A stretch of DNA of 64,000 nt from Biscogniauxia marginata (Eukaryota > Ascomycota > Sordariomycetes > Xylariales > Xylariaceae). Below the pieces are notes generated by a model. It saw nothing but the letters and a program-made list of their open reading frames with translations. It was not told where the DNA came from and did not search any database. Below are positions 37,157 through 49,286 of this stretch, one piece after another. The translations under genes and the position numbers were made by a program. Each line of letters begins with the position of its first letter. Within the stretch, counting starts at the first letter, position 1. The stretch lies in NCBI GenBank assembly GCA_022695795.1, contig MU404080.1, forward strand, positions 248,001 to 312,000. The letters run 5' to 3'.

Positions 37157-40100
37157 TCCGTCCCTCAAACTCTCTTGTTTTTAATACTCGTTTGCATTTT
37201 CTTGTCTTTCCCCTCCCTCACCAGCACACGACATCAGCCCATCGTCTATCTGGCCTTGATCCAAACCTACCATGCTCCTCTATGCTCCCGTAGAAGTCCC
37301 CTACTTTATATTGCCGAAACCCGCCGTCTGATTTAGACTACATGAAATCATGTTGGACGAAAGGGACGACTCTGGATATCGGATCTTGGTTCTTGTCTCA
37401 GTGTGAAGTCTGTGACGCGATCGTACATCATTATTTCGATCAATCTCAATGTCGCATACCGCGTCGTGCAGTGCTCTGGCATTGGTCTTACTTTTCCAGC
37501 AGTCCGTCCGTCATATGTCGAAAGGTTAATAAGTTGAGGGTCGTGGGGATGCTTGTGAGGTGCGATGTATCATACGGAGATGCTGGTGTTAAGGAGAGGA
37601 GGTGCTCTCGGTCCGAGGTGGCGTTAAGGATCTGGCTAGGTTGGCTAGCATAATCTGAGGCGTCTGGTGTTGCTGGACCGAGTGGTTTGGTTACATTTGT
37701 CGATACCCTACAGATACGAATGTCTCTTTCACGGATCGCCTGCTTCTGCTGAAGCAGGTGTTGCATGGAGTTCAGGAGTCTAGTGGCAAAAGGGCATAAA
37801 AAATCCGGGCGGCCGACGACTAATTGATTCATAGATAAAATTTCTGCGGCATGCTATAGTTGCTGCCGCCGTGCTGATTTAATATTCATTTTTATTCCGA
37901 ATGGAAAATCTCTTCGTAACGCGATGCGATGTTATGTGCCCCTTATTTTCATATCATGAGGCTTCCTTATTTGTATATCTTGCGATTTTCTCAAGACGCC
38001 CATCCGATGATTACGAGTACTCGTGGCAAGCTCCTCAAGTAGGTAGAGGGGGACCATCAAGGGGTCCTCTCAGATATTGGCGATCTTAGCCCCAAGGTCA
38101 GTGCCACAGATACGCCGAGCATTTCTCCGTCAACGCCCCCGAGTAGTGCATCGAGCAACAAGTCCTTGCCTCCCCTCTACATACAGGATTTGTATATGGG
38201 CGTGGCGGGAGATTGGAATAGCTTGGTTTGATTCCATATGTAGGCCTAAGGTAGTAATACTAACCCGCCTTATCTTTCCTCGAGCACGTCCCCTCCTATT
38301 CCGACATGACATATTTTCGATGAGGTACGAAGGTATGTATTAAATGCAGGCACAGTTGTGAATATACGCGATACGGTGTTTAGGGGATTGTGGATCGACT
38401 CCGGTCAATATCAACAACAGTCCAGCTTTACGAAGTCAACTACTTTTGGTTTAACAAGATGGATAGCAACGTATTAGAGTATACAATATATATATAACCA
38501 GTCTCATCTTAGACGCCACTTATACCGTTCCCTTTTAGTATAGTATAGTATCGTATAAGCGTGGCGTTATGCATAGTTTATATGTTGTCTACCTACCTAA
38601 GGTTTGTTTTATATAATACATATGCTGAACTAGAATGAAAGAGAGTAATTCTGTAATAGCTTCGCCAGGAACGAAGAGGGGGAAAATTAAGGAGAAGGGC
38701 AAAGGAAAAGGGATGGTTTATCTAGGCGTGTGCGTATGTTGCTGACAGAAGTCTGACCAAGCCGAGGCTAGCAGGCTATGTGTAGGTAGGTAGGTCAGTG
38801 TAAAGTGTGTGCGTCTGTGTACGCGCGCATCTATACCGCGGCTAACGTTATACTTGGGATACGCCCTTTTTCTTCTCCTTTCTCTTTCATCACATATTCC
38901 ATTTTAAGCCATATTTGGGGGAACATCGATACACATAGACATACATACCTGGTATATATATAGAAGGAAAAAAAAAAATTCATGATTTCAACGAACAATT
39001 CGTCGTACAGCGTGGGACCTGTGTTGTGTTGCGTATGTTTCTTATGCATGTACTGAGTATGGTAAGCATGTAGTCCCCTTTTGAGGTTACCTACCTACCT
39101 AAGACAAGCATATTATAGTGTCGTCTTGCTTCGCCTTGGCTTTGTATTAGCTTTTTTTTCTCCTGTATGGTCACCGTCCGTGCTATCTACTACCTAACTA
39201 ACCAATTGACCAGGAGGGCGGCAGCGGCGGCGGCGGCGGGACGGGATAACGACTCGTCAATTTTTTTTTCTTTCTATACCGATCCTTAAGCCCGGACGAA
39301 ATCGTTTCAGAAGGAATATACTCTGATAAAGGTGTGGGTGGACAGGAAGACGGACGACTAGGTTACGCTTCACTTTTGATCACGATGAAAATATGGTGCC
39401 CAAGCTAGATCGATCATGGGCGCTCGCTACACGGCTTGTCGGTTTGAACGACGAACTTGCCGTTTCGTACATTCTCCTACCGTCTAATCCTGAGCCGGTC
39501 ATCATCGATTCGAATGGATGTCGCGGATTCATTCCTACAGACCAGAGGGGTTCGTCATGAGGTTCATCGTCAAAGACTTCAAACCTCCCGTCACGCGGCA
39601 CACGGCGTTGATGCGACGTGATGAGATGTGATTTATGGTTACTCTCTCTCCTTTCCCTCCTCGCACTCGCCCTCGCCCTCGCCCTCGGAGCCAGACACGA
39701 CCCTACAATGTTAAGGTTATGCGTGGTATCAAGGTGAGACTGGTTTGAAAGCCGTCCGTCCAGCCGGGTGTGGCTTGGTCTACGCACAACCTGATCCTGA
39801 TATCCGCAAAGCAATGAATGCCCGTGCTAGTTTGACTTATCCAGATTCTGCCTGCATTGAGAGGGATGGTTCATATTACGAGGGATGTCTTTCTCCTGGA
39901 AATTCTCCGCCGTCATATTTGCCGTTTGCCGTCGCCGTCAAACATGTCATGCTTAGGGGTTCAATATCTCTAGTTCGTGTACAAACCTTGAGTATACCCC
40001 CCTACCCCTCCCCCCTTTTTTTTCATAGTATAGCAAAGCCCACCAACCCCGCGATCATGGTGGGATAATTTTGCTTGTAGACTTTTTCCTTAAAAAAAGG

Positions 40101-42500
40101 AAGGAAAAAGCCGCAAAGTCTATTCTCGTCACTCCGTTTCAGGCGGCGCCGCGTTTCATGATGCTTGGCAGCCGTTCCGGGACCGTGGTGATCCGAGGTG
40201 ACGGCCGCGCATGAATTCGCGGAAGCGTAGACCAGAGAGCCGTCGAGGCGATTTGAAATAGTGTGTGTACTGCATTCTGCAACTGAAATGTTCCGATCGG
40301 TTCCTGTTAGTGGCAAAGGACTGCTGCCTCCTTGCATCAAACTAAAATCCTCGTACCTGCAGAGCTGACGACAGTCTCGGCTTCTGGAAGCATCCGGAAG
40401 ATGCAAGGAGAGCTGGGTTCTGGAACTTACACGACCAGGGCTACAGGGCTTGTATGTACTATATGCCTGTCGTTATCACCAGACAATATGGCAGGATGTA
40501 GACTTGGGAGATTTGTCGTAACAGTGACAGTGTGTAGAGCTGCAATGTGCCTCCCTACGTCATTTGGTAGGCCAACATTGTCGAGCCGTGTGCTTTAAGG
40601 TGTCTTGGTTGGTCAATGTAGGCTTGACAGAAGTTCAGATTCCCGAGAAAGGTAGCCCAGCCTACCTACCTATCACAGACTGAGTATTATCATGTCTCCT
40701 TTTCTACTAGGACTAGACCAACCTGCACCACCGTGCATTGAGACGCATTAGTGGTCTCAGACCCCCCCCCCCCCTTCACGAGTACATGCTGCCATGCAAG
40801 CGCTGCTACCATGGTGACTGCGTCTGCGCGCTTGATCGATAGATAGTCCCGTCTAACATGCGCATAACAAGGATGCTGTCGGTATGTACATATCGATGGA
40901 GGGGTTCGGAAGAAGGCCCACAAGGACAGGAGAGGACCCGGGCTAGGTTGTTCATTACGGAGCTGAAGAGGCTGCAGTGTAATCTATGTGAGACGTTGCG
41001 CTTCTCTTTACAACGGTGGACAGGCAAGGCGTTATTCGATAGGTGCATTCGACGGGTCTCATCATACCTTACACGGCATCCCACGGCGTAAGAAGAAGAA
41101 AAAAGAGTGGAAGAGAATCTCAAGTAATATCTTTTGCAGGTAAGATGACGAGTCAAATCTGCGAACTTGGCGCCTGGCGCAAGTGAAGCGCGCGCAAAAA
41201 CTTGAGAGCCAAATAAGGGGGGAACCGTTTGGGTGTCGTTTCTCTACATATGCATCGCCAACCATGTTCGCAGCTCGGATCTAGGAAAAGGGTATCAATT
41301 AGTTGCTTAGACTCAAGAATGGTGTTCATTATTCTTGTGATGCATACCTTGGCATGTAGCATATGTTAAACGCAATGCTTGACTACATGTAGGTTATGTA
41401 CCTAGTCTCCTCTCCATCCCTGGTGGTACTTGGTCACCAAGGCTTATGTAGGATGGTTGACGGGAATGAATAGGAACAACGTTTGGGCTTGCATGACATC
41501 TACTTATTCACGTCGTGGTAGGAGATCGTAGACTGAACTCTCTCGAACCTGGCAACATACCTCCTTACCGAGTCTATGGCCTAGAAAGGATGACTTGTCA
41601 TCGCTGACCCGTTCCCTTGGGAATATGAAAAACAAACAGGAATTTCAAAAGGGTCCTTTAGATGAGAGTCAGTCAGTCAGTCCTGGAGGGCTGGGCGGGA
41701 AGGACGGGGGTAGTCCTTGTCACCGAACCAATGCCTTAATAAAAACATCTCGATCTCTGTCCGGTACCAACCCACTTTCTCTGCTTCCAAGAAAATGTGT
41801 GATCCATAAATCGAAGGATTGTTCCAGGCCCGTCTTGTCTTGTCTTGTCCTTTTTACGGTGATGACGCTCCTATCGGTGAACGGAATGTTGTTCCGCCAT
41901 GATTAAAGTGCGGCGGCATCAACAGAGGTACTGATAGAGGATGGTCACCTAATGGGGAATCGACTTGGCGAGGGGTAATCATACAAAATATCAGATCGTA
42001 GTGTTAGATTACGTTAAACGTGGGCATTTCCAAAAAGGAAGCGCTTTTTTGGAACCGCGGGAGGGGCAAGAATGGTTCGATGTCTTTTTTATTTATTTTT
42101 AAGGTTGACGACGGCGGTAATCGATAAGATGCCGTTTCCCGCCAATTCCTGGATCAATTCTTGGATGATCAAGCAAATGAACGATGCCCATCGGCTGCAG
42201 CAGTGGTCAATCGATCAGAAGAGGCCCGTGTTGTTCGGAGGGCGGGGAAGAGCCAGGGCCCGGTCTCTTAACCAGAAGTACGAGGACCTTGGGAAAAAAC
42301 AATATGTTGCTATCCAAGGTCGCATCGTCGTTTTGAAACATGAGATCGTACGCTGACGACGATATCTGGCGTAGAGTAGGTAGACATCTGCAGCGTCTCG
42401 CAAGAGGTAAGTATGCAATTTATACTGTGGTCCACGTCGGTACTCCCATTGACTATATTTGCTTTTATAGCAGGGTTAAAGCTAACCATAATCAAATGGT

Positions 42501-42545
42501 TGTGGTGTGGTGTGTATGTATGTGTGTGTGTGTGTGCGTGTGTAT
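42501..42545 (+). repeat. GT dinucleotide microsatellite
   Basis: Imperfect (TG)n repeat with TATG and CG interruptions, in non-coding sequence. Confidence 0.85.
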
Positions 42546-44405
42546 AATCCGTAGAGGGGCCGCATTGGTTATTAGAAGAAGAAAAGGAAAAGAAACTCTG
42601 AAACATATCAACTACCTTAGCTACCCGTAGGGGCCTACATTAATTTACGTTATGCTTAGATGTTAGGTTAATACATATACTACATGATCTTAAGTTTTTT
42701 TATATTGCTATTGGTGCCCAAGGAACAAGGCAAAGGAAATAAGCAATTTTAACACCTACACTAGACGAGGTATGACCAAGTTTCTTTTTGAATTTGATCG
42801 TGTGGTGGAGAGCTTGGGGACGACAGGGAGAGGAGAGAGAGGGGGAGAGAGAAATGTAGGCCCCTACCTAGGTAGCACTGTCACTCCCTTGTAGACACTT
42901 TCTTTAGGGCTCTTAGGCCCCTCCGTAATAGCGACCCGAGACGAGCTAGGTGGGAATTCCACTCACAGAGCGGATACAGGAAATATATCTACTGGGTGCC
43001 CGATTGGAGCGCTGGAGCCGTCAGGGTGCCCGCCACGAGGTTCAAGGTTAAAAAGCCCTGTGACCCTGGTATCGCCCATTAATAAAACTTTTTTTCTTCT
43101 CTTTTGGAGGGGCCCCACTCTTGCCAATCACTCAATTGCTCTCTCTCGCTACCGGCATCCCCCTTCCTGAGGTGCATACCTACGTAAGTCGTCGCGCTTA
43201 GGTAGGCCTATCATATGGAACGCCCTAGGTAACTTATACATGTGTCTACCCAGCCCACTGGCCCCAATCCGATGGCACTAGGCGAATTCCTTCCCACTGA
43301 CAGCTCCGACAGCCTCTCACAAGGGCTTCTCCTACATGCCGCCCGCCTACCACATCAAGCCTTTCCAACAATATTGTGGCATGCATATGCATTAATTACC
43401 TGTAGGAACCTACCTACTTTTCTTCGCCCTGCCTACATACCTACATACATATCTCCAATCGACACCCCCCACTGCCACACCGAGGTTGCATGAACTTGGG
43501 CGCATGATGTGTGTGTGTGTGTATAGAGAAAAAAAAAAGGAAGAAAGAGAGAGGAAATACTGCCTACCTATAGATGTAGAAAGAGTGAGAGGTATAAAGT
43601 AAGGGATCCTAAGGTGGTTTAGTGAAGTTAGGTTACATGTAGTAGGTAGTCTAGGTGTAGGTACGTATGTACCAGATACCGGTACATACCTAGGGTAGGT
43701 ACCTCGCCATCCCGTCTTCCACTCCTAATAAGAGGTGAGGTACCTACACCATCACCCACCACCACTACCACCACCACCACACTTACCGGACCCTTGTCAA
43801 TGGTCCATGTAGCCCCAAAATCCCATTCCTAATGCGCGACCCCGTACAGATGTACACAGCCCAATCTACCAATATGCTAACGCCCCGACCGTGATTCATC
43901 CCACTTTTTTTCTTTTCGGTTTCCACCCTCTTCTTCCGGGCACAGGGCCAGTCAACTCACCCCCATCCGCACATCCTAGCTAAGCGCAAAGAGAGTCCGG
44001 CCAGTCTCGTCTCTCCATCCAATCCATCCTCCTCTCCAATCCTCCCGTCCTTGTCCTGACTCTTCACCTACGAGCGACCCTTCATCAACGACGCAACGAA
44101 CGATACCTACCTGTCCTCACCATTGCCGAATATCAGAAAACGCACTCCTCGACCCGCTAATCACACACACAACCTGATTACACCACCAACTGTGTTTCTT
44201 TCGCAGACAATTGACATTACCACGCGACCGTGAATGTGTTACGAGTTAACAAAGAAGAGGCAAACCCACCAAGAAAAAAGAACTTGAGCCAAGGGCGAAA
44301 CGTCACGAGGGCCACGGCACAACATTCGTTCATGACTAGCTAAAGAAGAGAACCCCGAAAAAAAGAATTAAGGACCAAATTCTTCCTTATCACCTGCATA
44401 ACTGA

Positions 44406-44460
44406 GGTCGAAGGTCGAAGGTCGAAAATCGAAAATCGAAAGTCGAAAGCCGAAAGCCGG
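44406..44460 (+). repeat. 7-bp tandem minisatellite upstream of BEM1
   Basis: About eight head-to-tail 7-base units: three GGTCGAA, two AATCGAA, one AGTCGAA, one AGCCGAA and a partial last unit. The units diverge almost only by transitions. The array lies about 370 bases before the BEM1 start and could be in its promoter or leader. Confidence 0.85.
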
Positions 44461-44827
44461 CAGATCAGGAGAAGAAATAAAGGAAGAACAATCCAAAATC
44501 GAATATCCGGGCTGCAGAAAGGTCTCACCTTGAGATACGTCGCCTGCTCTACCTCGCCATCCGAATTCTTACAATCATTCGATCTGCGCCCACGGACGCT
44601 GTTACACTGATTCAGACTTGCTGCATCGAACCGAGCGGGAGGAGAGGACAGAACGTTCACCTGCTCTGCTGCCCGCGTTGGCGTAACCTCGCCTGAGTCC
44701 TGCGAGGAACAGCAAGCCATTCACCCGGCCCACACCCAATCCTTCTTAGCCCTCCCTCTGGACCGTCAACTCCATTCGACGCTGGTAATTCGACACACTT
44801 CACCACACAGACTGGCCTTGTACGACG

Positions 44828-47050
44828 ATGAAGGTGCGCCATTAAACTGATCCGCTTCCTCCCCTCTTCTGCCTCTCCTTCCCCCCTCTCCCTCCTGTTT
44901 GCTCTCCTCATATTTAGTGTTCTTCCTGCAACTATGTCGGCGTGCTTCCCAGCCCAGAACAATCATGTCGCGCGCAAGCATAAACCGTGATTCCGTCGCC
45001 TCCGCTCGTGCCATCGCTAACGTGATGCGCGTTATACAGGCTCTCAGGAGATCTATCAAGGGCGAAAAGGATAAGAGTCCACAGATCTCTATCGCCCCAA
45101 AATCCGCGATCGCCATTGTGCCCCCCAAAAAGGTGGGTAATACCGTCCTCAGGCGCTGAGACCTCCTCTCTTCCCCTCCCTCAGTCTTGCGCTGGCAAGG
45201 ATCTACTACCTACTCCCTATGCGATAGTCGGCGTGATGCTGATGTCCGAGACGTTATTTTAGGTTATCCGAGCCCTCTATGACTACGAAGCACAATCGAG
45301 CCAGGAACTAAGCTTCTCGCGGGGTGACTTCTTCCACGTCATCGGTCGCGAGAACGACTCAGACTGGTATGAGGCATGCAACCCGGCCCTTCCTGATGCC
45401 CGCGGGCTCGTCCCGGTCGCATTCTTCCAGGCCCTAGGGCGCACCGAGAGGGACAGCGGCCAGTCAGATCCTGGCCGGACACCTGGGCTGAAGAAGGACG
45501 ACCACGACTCGGGCTTCTCGGATACAAATCCATCTTCCGTACCCACCACTCCTGCCCTCAGCAGTCATCGCAGCTCAAAGTCTGCTGCTAAGAACGGCGC
45601 TATGGTGTATGGGATCGTTATGTATGACTTCCAAGCAGAACGGGCTGATGAGCTGGAGGCCAAGTCTGGAGAGGCTATCATCGTGATTGCGCAGTCCAAC
45701 CCGGAATGGTTTGTCGCAAAGCCTATCGGCCGCTTAGGAGGCCCCGGCCTCATCCCCGTATCGTTTGTGGAGATCCGAGACATGTCCACAGATACCGCCA
45801 TCCAGAACCCCCAGGATGCTGTGAAGCGCGCAGGAATACCGAAGGTCGAAGAGTGGAAGAAGATGGCTGCCGACTATAAGAACAGCAGCATAACCCTCGG
45901 CAAGTTTGATAGCGGGGCTGGCCCGAACCAGCAACAACAGTCCATGGAACAGGGTATGGAGCGCTTGAGCCTGCAGCAGAGTGCTGGCAGCCGCCAGAGC
46001 CAGCAGCAAAGTCCCTCCTCATACGTAAGTAGCTACCTCTCTCCGGATCATTTGATGATCGCAACATATTCAACCAGCCTTTTTCTCTTGAACTTTTCTA
46101 ATCAGGCTGGATACTAGCAGCAACCTCAGCAGCCGCAGCAGCAGCAGCAACGCAACACCCAGCAGATCAACCCGATGGCTTCCAAACCAGCATCCCAGAT
46201 GTACGCGCCTATCTCGGCTCGGATACCTAGATATTGCTTCGCCGAGGATAAGTATTGGTTTGTCATCGAAGCGACGCTCGAAGACGGCCGGCATTGGGAG
46301 CTCTCGCGCTACTACGAAGACTTCTACGATTTCCAGATCGCCCTCCTCACCGAGTTCCCCGCCGAGGCCGGTAACACCGGCACGCAGAAGCGCACGTTAC
46401 CCTACATGCCCGGCCCCGTTAACTACGTTACCGACGCGATTACCGAGGGCCGCCTCCACAACCTCGATGCGTACGTGAAGAATCTCCTCGGCCAGCCGGC
46501 GTACATTGCGAAGTGCAATCTGGTAAAGCAGTTTTTCGCACCGAGAGAAGGCGATTATGAGGTCGAACCACCTCCGAACGGCGACGAATATAGGCTGTCG
46601 GCCGGATCGCGGTCCTCGACCGACTCGCCCAGGGATGACCACTCGCGGCAATCCTCGCGGAACAACCTCAACGGCAATGGGTATTCCGGTCTGTCCGCAG
46701 CTCCGAGGCAGATGCAGAACGGCCAACCACAGGTAACGCGACAGACCTCGTCACTCTCGCAACCTTCCCAGACGTCGCTGACGCCAGGGATGAACCAGGC
46801 ACCTACCGCTTTCAAGGTCAAGCTATTCTTCCAAGGCGATACCTTCCTCATCCGGGTACCCTCCGACACAAACTTCCAGCAGCTTTACGAGAAGATAAGA
46901 GAACGCACGAAAGTTCCTGGAGGCGAACAGATCCAACTCTTCTACCGTGATGAGCAGAGCGGCGACAAACTAAGTCTCTTGAGCGATAACGATCTCAACT
47001 ATGCTCTGGATCACAACGAGAAGCTGGTGTTATTTGTCGAGCAGGTATAG
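44828..47050 (+). CDS. BEM1: polarity scaffold BEM1 (SH3-SH3-PX-PB1)
   Basis: Preferred model: exons 44828-44833 (ATGAAG), 45040-45132, 45263-46024 and 46118-47050, giving 597 residues. Domains in order are a basic start (KALRRSIKGEKDKS), SH3-1 at about 34-92 (ALYDYEAQSSQELSFSRGD), SH3-2 at about 147-205 (VMYDFQAERADELEAKSGE), a Gln-rich linker, PX at about 314-435 (RYCFAEDKYWFVIEATLEDGR, LPYMPGP) and C-terminal PB1 at about 510-597 (TFLIRVPSDTNFQQLYEKI). This is the complete BEM1 architecture. The scaffold links Cdc42, its exchange factor Cdc24 (via PB1) and PAK kinases at growth sites and at NADPH oxidase complexes. An alternative start at 44965 in frame would add about 25 residues before KALRRS. 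I prefer the 6-nt exon because its 206-bp intron has a good branch site (GCTAAC) and recreates the short M-K-A-L-R-R-S start I associate with fungal BEM1. Confidence 0.93.
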
Positions 47051-49286
47051 GACCGGACCTCCAAAAAAGAACAACACCCCCCTTTGATACCCTGGACCTT
47101 TTCCACATACGATATACCCCTCTACGCCTTATGCTATTAGCTTTTGCGACGATCGAACGGCACCTGGTACCGATTCTACCCCGTGGAATGACCGAAAAAT
47201 TCGATTAATAAAACTTTTCCCCCTCCATTTCACTTTTACTTCAATAACGTAGCTTGATCTGCGACAATTGTGAATTACTTATGGGCACTATTGCTTCTTC
47301 TACCTTTGCCGTATATTAGCTGGTCGAATTACAGTCCGGTGAAATCCACATTCTTTTCCGTGGCACTTGATTACGTGCTGCTTGTCAGATTCTGGCACCT
47401 TTTCTTCTCTATTCTTCTACCCCATCTTCTCATTTTGCCGTCGAACGATCTGTACGGATTTTGTGCTTTCAACATGTCTTGCTTCGATATTTTCGGATCG
47501 GGTTGAAAAAGGTTATTCATAGGGCAGCCTCGTTATTTATCATTCATATGGATTCCCCCTTTGGTTTTGCGTGGGATTGGGTCGATTCCTTTCCACAGGC
47601 TATTTTCTAGTTTTACAGTTGCTTTCACATTCCAATGCTCCTTCTACATCTTCTTTGTTAGACCATTCTTGGGGGGGGTTTTTTTTTCGATTAGGGAGGT
47701 GAGCGTGTGAGTTTCAATGACGAGATGGGTTGATGTATCACACGATTACACTTATCTAGGGGGGGGCTAAGAAATACCACTGGGGAAGGCTGGGGGGATG
47801 GGGGGAATGGCATCTAGGGATATAGTGGCATTATTAGCAGAGCAGGAGGGAGAAGCACGAGGGAGTTGTTCACCTGTCCCGGTACATGAACAATTTTGAT
47901 GCTTTTTATTTCTGCTCTTGGGAAACGACTTGCCATAGGGAGGAGGCAAAAGGAGCCCAGGCAGATAAAAAGCAACTATAAACTTGATACGTTAGCATGC
48001 ATCTGATTTTGAGAGCGCATATGACAAGGCGAATTTATATCCTCATTTTTGAATTGATCAAAGTGATCGTTTCCTTGGAATGTGATAATATTCAATCAAC
48101 CTAGCATTCTTTCCTTAGTTTATTACCTACAATACATTACCAAGGTTCTACTTATTTACATACATACCTATACACCATACCTAGGGGGAGTTGTAGGTAC
48201 CAAGGTATGCATTGCATACCTACCTGATATGCTTATTTCCTGGGTAAGCTTACTGATGCTATTCTCTAGTACATATATGCATATGTATTCAGGTAGACTG
48301 CCTATCAGGTATATATGAATCGCATCTCTTCGATGCATTTGTAAGTAACAAACGGAATACCCAAATGAAACATGGAAGCTCAGGCACATACATATATGGA
48401 TATACAGGTATATTATGAGGTAACTAAGTATGTACCTACCTACGTTAGGCGGCGTGCATCTTGAACTGCATGAACCATCTGTTACATGTCCCATTTGCCG
48501 TTTGTTATCCCGTCTTGCTTGCATACTACGAATTCTGGATATGAAACAATGTGCCTTAAGCCATTGACCGTGCAACCTATTTCTTAGAAGTACATTGCTA
48601 TCGGGGTACCTAGGTACATAGGGCCAATCAAGATGAAATCGTTATCTGCCGCTACCTCATGTACCGTAGGTACCTAACCTAAGACCCCTTCTACTAGTCT
48701 GTGCATCCTTTGTGTTATGTATTCATCCTGATACCTGATATTTAACCTGGTGTAAATGAATTGACGTAGCTCAGTATATTGGAATCAATTATGTATGATG
48801 ACCGGGGAGCACAGGTTGTCGGGTCTAAGTGAGCCTTAACCCTCTAGGTTTGCATATCGTACAAAAGGTGGGGGTGAGTTCTTCCGCATGTACCGATGGG
48901 GGGTTAACAAATGCACGAGGGAAGGAAGAATATGTAAAGCTTGGAGGTTTTTGTAGCATAAAGTCGGTCAATGCAATTTGGACCGCACAGACTATCCTCG
49001 GTTAATATCGTGTACCCTTCTAACAACAAGATTGAAGGGCCCGCAGCCAATTAAATTGCAGGTCACCCAGCCCCCGCTTTTGCAGAAATCCACGCAAAGC
49101 TACGAAACTCGTGTCTCCATCTTTCGTTCTTTAAGCACAACCTCGACCCCTTTACCTCAAAACCCGGGGGCTCAGTTCGTTTACAGGATTAGACCTGAAA
49201 ATTCATTGAATCTACGGGAACATCCACCGCCGCCTTATTATCATATTCAATTTTTTTTTCTTTACTTTCGTCTCTCTTCCTCCGCC
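47051..49286. other. intergenic, no gene seen
   Basis: This is the BEM1 3' flank and then 2 kb of low-information sequence with TAGGTA/ACCTAC microrepeats (48170-48230, 48430-48450, 48598-48680). An open frame runs in from 48978 in the same frame as the next gene, but its residues look non-coding. Confidence 0.5.

Larger units (their letters stand above)
37157..44827. other. 7.7-kb gene-poor interval
   Basis: No gene could be supported on either strand. The interval holds many TAGGTA/ACCTAC microrepeats, a GGC/GGCGGCAGC run near 39211-39240, a GT repeat at 42501-42545, a shorter one at 43510-43523, C13 at 40764-40776 and CACCAC repeats at 43755-43783. One isolated open frame (42129-42356) has coding-like codon use but no partner exon or resemblance. 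The final kilobase before 44828 is the BEM1 upstream region. Confidence 0.5.

Noticed and set aside
39380..39814. Minus-strand open frame of 144 codons
   Set aside because: The sequence is Arg/Ser-rich with arginine repeats typical of non-coding frames, and no splice partner or family was seen.
42129..42356. Isolated open frame of 75 codons with many C/G third positions
   Set aside because: There is no domain resemblance, no joining exon and no clear leader. It could be a short gene, but evidence is too thin to list.
48978..49286. In-frame extension upstream of the CENP-B-like gene
   Set aside because: It translates as non-protein-like sequence over a T/C-rich leader, and the frame begins without a convincing start context.
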